A DNA stretch of 20,170 nt. Source: Candidatus Bipolaricaulota bacterium (lineage in GTDB: Bacteria; Bipolaricaulota; Bipolaricaulia; RBG-16-55-9). The DNA lies in contig JAHEOA010000193.1 of assembly GCA_018609825.1 (NCBI GenBank), forward strand, positions 1 through 20,170, given 5' to 3'. The position numbers and the translations under genes were made by a program. Under the pieces are notes generated by a model. That model ran no database searches. It was given only the letters and a program-made list of their open reading frames with translations, and had not been told where the DNA came from. Positions 6,458-12,940 of the stretch are shown here, one piece after another; position 1 is the first letter of the stretch; every line of letters begins with the position of its first letter.

Positions 6458-6973
6458 ATGAAGCTGGACCTGAAGGCCATGCGGAAGCACCCGCGGTCGC
6501 CGTTTGACTTCCAGGCCACGGAATCGTGGGAGCAGATGGACCACCGCGGCCGAACACTGCACTACACCCGGGAAGTCTTCGTGTCGGGCGAGGCGACGCT
6601 GCGCAACGACACCATCGACGTTTCGGTTGAGATCGGCACGACGTTGGCCGTGGAATGCAGCCGTTGCCTGACGCCGATGCCGACGACCGTTGAACTGCAG
6701 GATCGCTTCAAGCTCTACGCCGAGCCCGAGGGCGGCTTTGCGGGTCTGCCCATCGAAGGGTTCGGCTATCCCAACAACGCCGACGAGCTCGAACTCCGGC
6801 CCTACATCGAGCGACTCATCGACGCATGGATTGCCACGAAGCCGCTATGTATGGACGATTGTCAGGGGATCTGTCCCGACTGCGGACAGGATCTCAACGT
6901 GGGATCGTGCGACTGTGCGGACCGACAACCGGTCGACCCGCGCCTGGAGAAGCTGAAGGAGCTGCTCACCTGA
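6458..6973 (+). CDS. yceD: YceD/DUF177 family protein with cysteine clusters
   Basis: This is a member of the YceD family, whose genes usually lie before rpmF (ribosomal protein L32) and which has been linked to 23S rRNA accumulation. The 171 residues show the family core VECSRCLTPM (66-75; Cys67, Cys70) and a C-terminal CX3CX3CX2C-like cluster (Cys131, 135, 139, 142) followed by Cys151 and Cys153, suggesting zinc binding. The start at ATG 6458 gives the usual N-terminus (MKLDLKAMRK). It has no clear ribosome binding site; GTG at 6449 is an in-frame alternative, and a longer frame reaches a GTG at 6398. Unusually, no rpmF follows: ruvC starts 10 nt after the stop. Function beyond family membership is not established here. 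Confidence 0.82.
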   Translation: MKLDLKAMRKHPRSPFDFQATESWEQMDHRGRTLHYTREVFVSGEATLRNDTIDVSVEIGTTLAVECSRCLTPMPTTVELQDRFKLYAEPEGGFAGLPIEGFGYPNNADELELRPYIERLIDAWIATKPLCMDDCQGICPDCGQDLNVGSCDCADRQPVDPRLEKLKELLT

Positions 6974-6983
6974 GCGTCCCTCC

Positions 6984-7487
6984 ATGATCGTGCTCGGGAT
7001 CGATCCGGGGCTGGCGACGACCGGATACGCGCTGATCGAGGCCGACGAAAGGGGCACCCGGCATCAGGTGTTGGAAGCCGGCGTCCTGCGCACGCCAGCA
7101 AACGAGGAGGTTCCCGAACGCCTGCGAACGATCTACGACGACGTCTGTCAGCTGATTGACGAGCAAGCACCGGATGCGATGGCGGTGGAGGAGGTCTTTT
7201 TTAACAAGAACGTTAGTTCGGCCATATCCGTGTCGCAGGCGCGAGGCGTGGTTCTATTGGCAGGAGCGGAACTGGAGGTTGCCGAGTACAGCCCGCTGGC
7301 GATCAAGCGCCAGATTTGCGGCCACGGGCGCGCCCAGAAAGCCCAGATTCAAGCCATGGTCCAGCGGCTGCTGCGCATGAAGGAGCTGCCCAAGCCGGAC
7401 GACGCGGCCGACGCCCTGGCCGTCGCCCTCTGTCATCTGCTGGCTCGACGGTCCGGTCTGAATCGCGCCAACGCCGTGGCAAGGTGA
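6984..7487 (+). CDS. ruvC: Holliday-junction endonuclease RuvC
   Basis: It cleaves Holliday junctions symmetrically at the end of homologous recombination, normally together with the RuvAB motor. The 167 residues are of typical length. The acidic active site is complete: Asp7 (LGIDPGLATTGYA), Glu69/70 (VEEVFF) and Asp140/Asp143 (KPDDAADALAVALCH). The DNA-binding segment NVSSAISVSQARGVVLL is conserved. ATG 6984 has no obvious Shine-Dalgarno sequence and lies 10 nt after the yceD stop, so translation may depend on coupling. polA starts 7 nt downstream. ruvA and ruvB are not in the window. Confidence 0.95.
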   Translation: MIVLGIDPGLATTGYALIEADERGTRHQVLEAGVLRTPANEEVPERLRTIYDDVCQLIDEQAPDAMAVEEVFFNKNVSSAISVSQARGVVLLAGAELEVAEYSPLAIKRQICGHGRAQKAQIQAMVQRLLRMKELPKPDDAADALAVALCHLLARRSGLNRANAVAR

Positions 7488-7494
7488 GGCCACC

Positions 7495-10197
7495 ATGGCC
7501 CCGACATTCAGGATGAGCTGGCCGACGACGGACAGGCGAGACGAGAATCGGTTGATCCTTCTGGATGCCGGGTCGATCTACTATCCCGCGTTCCACGTCA
7601 TGAAGGACCTGGCCACGCCGGATGGGTTTCCCACAGGGGCGATCTTCGGCTTCACGCGGACGCTGCTCAAGGTGGTCAGCGAATATCCCTCGCGGTACGT
7701 CGCCGTGGCGTTCGACGCGCGAGGCCCGACGCTTCGGCATGAAAAGTACGAGGAATACAAAGCCCATCGGCCGTCGATGGACGACGCGCTTGCTGTCCAG
7801 ATTCCCAAGATCAAGGAGATCGTTCGGGCCTTACAGATTCCGATCTTTGAGGCCCCCGGTTACGAAGCTGACGACCTGATTGCCACGTTTGCCGAAGCGG
7901 CGAGCGACGAGGGCATTGACGTGTTGATCGCGAGCGGCGACAAGGATCTGATGCAGCTCGTGAACGAGCGGGTCCAGGTGCTCAAGCCGTCACGCAAGCC
8001 GGGCGAGGACTTTCAACTGTTGGACGCGGACGGAGTGCGGCAATACCTCGGTGTGGAACCGACGAAGATCCGGGATTATCTTGCGCTTGTCGGGGACAGC
8101 TCCGACAACGTCCCCGGCGTCCCCGGCATCGGCGCGAAGACGGCGCAGAAGATTCTCCAACAGTATGACGACCTTCACGACGTGCTCGACCACCTCGAAG
8201 ATATCGGGAACAGCCGTGCCAAGAAGGCACTCCAGGACCACCGCGACCAGGCCGAGCTGAGCTACGACCTCGTCCAACTGGAGACCGTCCCGCTCGACTC
8301 GGAGGGCCTTGCGGAGTGCGCGGTCGGTGACCCCGATTGGCCACGCGTGCGGGAGCTGTTCACGGAGCTGGCCTTCAACAGCCTGCTTGAGGAGCTGGCC
8401 CTGAACGACGCCGCCTCGAGCGGAACGAACGGGTCGGAGTTGGACACCACGATCGTCGATACCGAGGACGCGTTGGACGCGCTCTGTGCGCAACTGGACG
8501 GAACCGACGAAGTATCGCTCGACTTGGAGACGACCAGCGAGAACGACATGCATGCCGAGATCGTCGGGATCGCGCTCGCGTTCGAGGCCGGTTCCGGGGT
8601 CTACGTGCCCGTGGGGCATGACGATCAACAGCAGCAGGGCCAGCTCTCGCTGGATGGCGTCCTCGATCGCCTGCGTCCCTATCTCCAGGATCCCGATATG
8701 AAAGTGATCGGACAGAATCTCAAGTACGACGCCAAGATCCTGCGGCGCAACGGCGTCGAGCTGGGGAATATCGTCTTTGACTCCATGCTGGCCGCGTACC
8801 TCATTGACCCCCTTGGCCGCAAGGATCTGGGCGAACTGACTCAGCGCTATCTCGGCCACCCGATCCGTAGCTTCAAGGAGCTCGGTGTGGAGCGCATGAA
8901 CGAACTGCCCATTGAGGACGCGGCCGACTATGGGGCCGCCGATGCCGAGGCGGTCGTGCGCCTCAAAGGGGCCATGACGCCGGAGTTAGACAGGAACGGG
9001 CTGACCCGGCTGTTCAATCAGGTGGAAGTCCCGCTGATTCCCGTGCTGGTCGAGATGGAGCTGAACGGCATCGGTGTGGATCGGGAGGTCCTTGGCGAGC
9101 AGGAGAAAGAACTGACCGGCTATCTGGATTCGATCCGGGAGGAGCTGTTCAAGCTGGCGGGCGAGGCGTTCAATCCCAACTCGCCCAAGCAGGTCGGGCG
9201 GATTCTGTTCGAGGTGCTTGACCTTCCGGTGATCAAGCGAACCAAGACGGGCCCCTCGACGGATGCGCAAGTTCTCCAGGAACTGGCCGCTCAACACCCG
9301 CTGCCGGAGAAGCTGCTCACATACCGAGAGCTGGACAAACTGCTCGGAACGTATATCCGCGCGCTGCCCGAGCACATTCATCCCGACACGGGCCGCGTCC
9401 ACACGTCGTTCAACCAGAGCGTGACGACGACGGGGCGGCTGTCCAGCTCCAACCCGAACCTGCAGAACATACCGACGCGAAGCGCGATGGGCGGCCAGAT
9501 CCGCGAGGCGTTCGTCGCGCCGGAAGGGCGTCGCTTGATGGGAGCGGACTACTCGCAGATCGAGCTGCGCGTGCTGGCCCACATCACGGAGGACCCGGGC
9601 CTGATCGATGCCTTTGAACGCGACGAGGACATCCACGCGCGCACGGCCGCCAACATTCTCAATATCCAGCTTGATGAGGTCACCGAACGACAGCGCGATC
9701 TGGCCAAGCGGGTCAACTTCGGCATTGCGTATGGGATGAGCGCGTTCGGGCTGGCCCAGTGGGCCAAGATCCCGCGCAACGAAGCCCAGGACTTCATCGA
9801 CAGCTACTTTGACAACTTTCCGAACGTGAAGCGCTACATGGACGAGATTGTCCAACAGGCGGAAGAGCAGGGCTACGTGGCCTCGGTGATGGGTCGCCGA
9901 CGCGCGTTTACCAGCCTCAACCAGCGCGAGCAGCGCGAGGCGATCAACATGCCGATCCAGGGCACGGCCGCCGACATCATGAAGCTGGCCATGATCCGCG
10001 TCCACGAGCGCATTGAGTCGGGCGAGATCGACGCCGACATGCTGCTGCAGATCCACGACGAGCTCATCCTGGAAGCCGACGAGGGCAACGCCGAGGACGT
10101 GGCCAGGCTCGTCGAGGAGACGATGGCGGACGTCATGGAGCTGAACGTTCCCTTGTTGGTGGATGCGAAGGTCGGGCGGAACTGGGGCGAGATTTGA
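7495..10197 (+). CDS. polA: DNA polymerase I with 5' nuclease and 3'-5' exonuclease domains
   Basis: It removes primers and fills gaps during lagging-strand synthesis and repair. The 900 residues contain all three domains. The 5' nuclease (about 18-310) has LILLDAGS (Asp24), YEADDLIAT, GDKDLMQL and the helix-hairpin-helix SDNVPGVPGIGAKTA. The 3'-5' exonuclease (about 325-505) has an apparently intact active site: Asp343/Glu345 (DLETT), GQNLKYDAKIL and YGAADAEAV. The polymerase has motif A DYSQIELR (Asp685), motif B with Lys738, Phe742 and Tyr746 (KRVNFGIAYG), and motif C IHDELIL (Asp855). Phe742 predicts discrimination against dideoxynucleotides. AGGTGAGG lies 5 nt before the ATG and overlaps the ruvC stop. 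No T-tailed terminator was seen after the stop. Confidence 0.97.
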   Translation: MAPTFRMSWPTTDRRDENRLILLDAGSIYYPAFHVMKDLATPDGFPTGAIFGFTRTLLKVVSEYPSRYVAVAFDARGPTLRHEKYEEYKAHRPSMDDALAVQIPKIKEIVRALQIPIFEAPGYEADDLIATFAEAASDEGIDVLIASGDKDLMQLVNERVQVLKPSRKPGEDFQLLDADGVRQYLGVEPTKIRDYLALVGDSSDNVPGVPGIGAKTAQKILQQYDDLHDVLDHLEDIGNSRAKKALQDHRDQAELSYDLVQLETVPLDSEGLAECAVGDPDWPRVRELFTELAFNSLLEELALNDAASSGTNGSELDTTIVDTEDALDALCAQLDGTDEVSLDLETTSENDMHAEIVGIALAFEAGSGVYVPVGHDDQQQQGQLSLDGVLDRLRPYLQDPDMKVIGQNLKYDAKILRRNGVELGNIVFDSMLAAYLIDPLGRKDLGELTQRYLGHPIRSFKELGVERMNELPIEDAADYGAADAEAVVRLKGAMTPELDRNGLTRLFNQVEVPLIPVLVEMELNGIGVDREVLGEQEKELTGYLDSIREELFKLAGEAFNPNSPKQVGRILFEVLDLPVIKRTKTGPSTDAQVLQELAAQHPLPEKLLTYRELDKLLGTYIRALPEHIHPDTGRVHTSFNQSVTTTGRLSSSNPNLQNIPTRSAMGGQIREAFVAPEGRRLMGADYSQIELRVLAHITEDPGLIDAFERDEDIHARTAANILNIQLDEVTERQRDLAKRVNFGIAYGMSAFGLAQWAKIPRNEAQDFIDSYFDNFPNVKRYMDEIVQQAEEQGYVASVMGRRRAFTSLNQREQREAINMPIQGTAADIMKLAMIRVHERIESGEIDADMLLQIHDELILEADEGNAEDVARLVEETMADVMELNVPLLVDAKVGRNWGEI

Positions 10198-10238
10198 CCT
10201 TTGAGCCTTCCCATTTGGGTTGCACCATGGCCTGACGG

Positions 10239-10268
10239 TTGATTTACGCATAGCGCATAACGCATAAT
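10239..10268 (+). promoter_or_regulatory. Candidate leaderless promoter of the ATPase gene, inside the left repeat
   Basis: TTGATT (10239-10244) and CATAAT (10263-10268) are 18 nt apart, matching consensus at 4/6 and 5/6. The -10 box ends 8 nt before the ATG at 10277, so transcription would begin at or within about 2 nt of the start codon. No Shine-Dalgarno sequence is present, consistent with a leaderless mRNA. Confidence 0.5.
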
Positions 10269-10275
10269 GCGTAAT
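10243..10275. repeat. Left palindromic heptamer repeat flanking the ATPase gene
   Basis: This 33-nt element has arms TTTACGCA and TGCGTAAT and reads as consecutive heptamers of the TAxCGCA type. It matches the element at 11422-11454 at 25 of 33 positions, in the same orientation and with identical length. It ends one base before the ATPase start codon. Confidence 0.75.
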
Positions 10276-10276
10276 C

Positions 10277-11413
10277 ATGAGGAACCCGTTCCGCTATGGA
10301 GGCATCGTCGGGCAAGATGCCTTCTGCAACCGAGAACAAGAGCTTTCCGATCTTCTAAGGGCCATGGAGAATGGCGATCGGCTGTTTGTGCTGTCCGAGC
10401 GCCGCATGGGCAAGACGTCGTTGGTGAAGTTGGCACTCGGTCAACTTGACCCCGGCGAGTACGTCCCGGTCTACGTAGACCTCTGGCCAACGGAGGGAGA
10501 GCTGACGTTCGCCACCGCGATGGCGAAGGCGATCTCGGAATCGGCGAGCAGCTCAGCGGATCGGCTTCTGAGGACGGCCAAGCAGTTCTTCGGTCGGCTT
10601 GCGCCGAGTGTGACGATTGACGATGCGGGAAGTCCGCAGGTTACCTTTGAACTGAAGTCGGTTGACGATCCCGAGCCCGAGCTGGAGACGGTCCTCGATG
10701 CGCCCTTCAGGCTGGCACAGCAAAGACCTCAGAGGTTTGTGGTCGTCCTCGACGAGTTTCAGCAGGTTTCGCAATACGGCAGCGATCTGGTGGAGCGCAA
10801 ACTTCGCAGCGCCATTCAAACGCATGAGGGCGTGGCCTACGTTCTATTGGGAAGCCGCAAGCACTTGGTCAATCGCATGTTTCTTGACGAGGAGCGGCCG
10901 CTCTATCGGGCGGGCGGACACTATCCGCTGGGGGCGATCGCTGCGGAAGACTGGATGCCCTTCATTCGAGAGCGGTTTGAGCAAGCTGACAAGCAGATCT
11001 CAAGGGATCAGATTCAAGCGGTCGTCCAACTGACCGAAGGGCACCCCTTCTACACGCAGCATCTCTGTCACGCCATCTGGGAACTCTGTGAGCCGCATTC
11101 TGCCGTCACAGACGATCTCGTCAGCAGCGCCGTTGAACTCCTCCTGGATCGGGAAAGCTATGCGTATGCGACGCTCTGGGAGTCCCTGTCGCTCAACCAA
11201 CGCCGCCTTCTCAAGGGCTTGGCCCATGAACCTGCGGACGTGCGACCCTTTTCGGCGGCGTTCGTTCGCGACTATCATCTGGGCACGGCCTCAAACGTCC
11301 AACGGGCCAGCGAGACGTTGCTGGAACGCGACGTCATTGATCGAGAGAACGGCTCGTACTTGATCTCGGACCGATTCCTTCGCATCTGGATCCAGCGGAT
11401 GGCAACCCCGTGA
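10277..11413 (+). CDS. ATPase of the archaeal-ATPase/AAA-like (ATPase_2, STAND-related) type
   Basis: This 378-residue P-loop ATPase is of unknown role. The N-terminus NPFRYGGIVGQDAFCNREQE is typical of the family. Walker A is SERRMGKTSLV (40-50; Lys46, Thr47), with Ser where the first glycine is usual. Walker B is FVVVLDEFQQV (Asp159, Glu160), followed by LLGSRKHLV as sensor region. The C-terminal third (about 285-378) resembles a winged helix (LSLNQRRLLKGLA, ending SDRFLRIWI). No nuclease, protease or membrane domain is fused to it. It stands alone between two palindromic repeats and separates two housekeeping regions, which suggests a mobile cassette. Its codon use looks less GC-biased than polA by eye. 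Such ATPases occur in defence, signalling and selfish contexts; none can be assigned here. Confidence 0.85.
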   Translation: MRNPFRYGGIVGQDAFCNREQELSDLLRAMENGDRLFVLSERRMGKTSLVKLALGQLDPGEYVPVYVDLWPTEGELTFATAMAKAISESASSSADRLLRTAKQFFGRLAPSVTIDDAGSPQVTFELKSVDDPEPELETVLDAPFRLAQQRPQRFVVVLDEFQQVSQYGSDLVERKLRSAIQTHEGVAYVLLGSRKHLVNRMFLDEERPLYRAGGHYPLGAIAAEDWMPFIRERFEQADKQISRDQIQAVVQLTEGHPFYTQHLCHAIWELCEPHSAVTDDLVSSAVELLLDRESYAYATLWESLSLNQRRLLKGLAHEPADVRPFSAAFVRDYHLGTASNVQRASETLLERDVIDRENGSYLISDRFLRIWIQRMATP

Positions 11414-11421
11414 GGGACCGA

Positions 11422-11454
11422 ATTACGCACCGTGCGTTACGCAAGATGCGTAAT
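11422..11454. repeat. Right palindromic heptamer repeat flanking the ATPase gene
   Basis: Perfect 8-bp arms ATTACGCA (11422-11429) and TGCGTAAT (11447-11454) enclose further ACGCA-like heptamers. It is a direct-orientation copy of the 10243-10275 element. It lies 8 nt after the ATPase stop and 14 nt before the end of the minus-strand oxidase gene, and could also act as a hairpin between these convergent genes. Confidence 0.75.
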
Positions 11455-11468
11455 ACAGCTCCGGGTTC

Positions 11469-12836
11469 TCAGCCGAAGATCTTTCCCGGATTGAGAATTC
11501 CGTTCGGATCGAACAGCTCCTTCACCTTGCGCATCCATGTGTAGCTGGCCCCGTGCTCGGCCTCCATGAACTTGATCTTGCCGGAGCCGACGCCGTGCTC
11601 GCCCGTGGCCGTGCCGCCGGCTGAGAGGGCCTTGTCCACAAGCGCTTGGTTGAAGTCTTGAACGGCGGATGCGCGCTCCTCGTCGTAGAAGGCCACGACG
11701 TGGAAGTTGCCATCGCCGGCATGAGCATGGATGGGGCCGCTCAAGCCACGGGCGTGGAGTGCTTCCTGCGCGAAGTCGATCATGGCGGGCAGTTGACTGA
11801 TCGGGACCGCGACGTCGGTGATGATCGAGTTCTTGTCAGGGTTGTCCGCAACCGCCGCGTAGTAGGCCTCGTGGCGCGCGTCCCAGAGCCGGTCCCGTTC
11901 CTCGCGGCCCACAGCGGGCCGGTATCGCGTACAACCGCGGTCCTCGCAGACGGACTTGGCCAACTCGACGTCCTCGGCCACAGCCGGCTCCGTGCCGCTG
12001 AACTCCAGGAAGAGCAACGGGCCTTCCGGAAGATCGAGATTCTTAAACGCGTTGATCTGGCGGACGCCGACCGTGTCCATCAGCTCGAGGGCGGTCGGTG
12101 CAAGCCCCGCCTGCACGAGGTCAACGACGGCTTCGGAGGCGTCGATCAGCGACTCGAACGAGGCGGTCGCCGCCGAAATTTGAGGGGGCAGCCCGGCCAG
12201 CTTCAGCGTCGCCTCGGTGACCACCCCGAGCGTCCCCTCCGAGCCGACAAAAAGCCGAACGAGGTCATAGCCCGACGAGCTGCGCATCGCCCGCGACCCG
12301 CAGCGCATGACCTCCCCATTGGCGAGAACGACCTCCAATTGGAGGACCCACTGGCGGGTCGCGCCGTACTTGAAGCCCCGGATGCCGGCCGCGTTGTTGG
12401 CGATCATGCCGGCGATCGTGCAGGGCGCGCCCGGATCCGGCGGAAAGAACAGCCCCTGTCGGCTCAAGCGTCCGTTCAGGTCCGTGTGGTAAACGCCCGG
12501 CTGCACCGTCACTTGGAGGTCTTCCGCGCGCACGTCCAGAATGCGGTTCATGCGCGAGAGGTCGAGGGCAATCCCGCCGTGCAGGGCCATCGAATTCGCC
12601 TCCAGGCTGGTCCCCGCGCCCCACGGCGTGACCGGGATCTTGGCCCCATCTGCATAGCCCACGACGTGGGCAACGTCTTCCGTGGACTCCGCAAAGACGA
12701 CGACGTCCGGCAAGCAGGGCTCGTGCGTCGATTCGTCGCGGCTGTGGGCCGCCAGTTCGGTGGAAGTCGTCGAGACCTGGTCCTCGCGGAGTCGGGAGCG
12801 CACCGCGTGGATATGCTCGGTTGCCAGTTGGCCCAT
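11469..12836 (-). CDS. FAD-linked oxidase, D-lactate dehydrogenase/GlcD family
   Basis: This flavoprotein oxidises a 2-hydroxy acid (D-lactate, glycolate or similar) and passes electrons to a respiratory acceptor. The 455 residues comprise a PCMH-type FAD-binding domain (PVTPWGAGTSLEANSM, LDLSRMNRI, then GSEGTLGVVTEATL) and a C-terminal FAD-oxidase domain (HAHAGDGNFH, GEHGVGSGK, LFDPNGILNPGKIFG). The frame is open upstream to 12977, overlapping the divergent ligase gene. ATG 12836 is preferred because a promoter lies exactly behind it. There is no Shine-Dalgarno sequence, and the -10 box ends 10 nt before the ATG, suggesting a leaderless message. No glcE or glcF partner is adjacent, so a single-subunit D-lactate dehydrogenase is more likely than glycolate oxidase. 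Substrate remains uncertain. Confidence 0.88.
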   Translation of the reverse strand: MGQLATEHIHAVRSRLREDQVSTTSTELAAHSRDESTHEPCLPDVVVFAESTEDVAHVVGYADGAKIPVTPWGAGTSLEANSMALHGGIALDLSRMNRILDVRAEDLQVTVQPGVYHTDLNGRLSRQGLFFPPDPGAPCTIAGMIANNAAGIRGFKYGATRQWVLQLEVVLANGEVMRCGSRAMRSSSGYDLVRLFVGSEGTLGVVTEATLKLAGLPPQISAATASFESLIDASEAVVDLVQAGLAPTALELMDTVGVRQINAFKNLDLPEGPLLFLEFSGTEPAVAEDVELAKSVCEDRGCTRYRPAVGREERDRLWDARHEAYYAAVADNPDKNSIITDVAVPISQLPAMIDFAQEALHARGLSGPIHAHAGDGNFHVVAFYDEERASAVQDFNQALVDKALSAGGTATGEHGVGSGKIKFMEAEHGASYTWMRKVKELFDPNGILNPGKIFG

Positions 12837-12845
12837 GATGAGCGG

Positions 12846-12875
12846 ATTGTAGGGCAGTCCGAACGCCGCAGACAA
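12846..12875 (-). promoter_or_regulatory. Promoter of the FAD-linked oxidase (leaderless type)
   Basis: On the minus strand, TTGTCT (12875-12870) and TACAAT (12851-12846) are 18 nt apart. The -10 box ends 9 nt before the ATG at 12836, so the transcript should start at or near the start codon. Confidence 0.6.
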
Positions 12876-12881
12876 GCGGAC

Positions 12882-12911
12882 TCGACGAGCCCCAATCGAG
12901 GCGCATACAAT
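12882..12911 (+). promoter_or_regulatory. Candidate promoter of the DNA ligase gene
   Basis: TCGACG (12882-12887) and TACAAT (12906-12911) are 18 nt apart. The predicted start near 12918 leaves a short leader carrying AGGAGG. Its -35 box lies only 6 nt from the -35 box of the divergent oxidase promoter. Confidence 0.5.
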
Positions 12912-12927
12912 GATCACAATCTGCTTC

Positions 12928-12933
12928 AGGAGG
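12928..12933 (+). promoter_or_regulatory. Ribosome binding site that decides the ligase start
   Basis: AGGAGG lies 1 nt before the first in-frame GTG (12935) and 7 nt before the second (12941). Only the second has workable spacing, so translation should begin at 12941, giving MTDLPFQ. Confidence 0.7.
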
Positions 12934-12940
12934 CGTGCCC

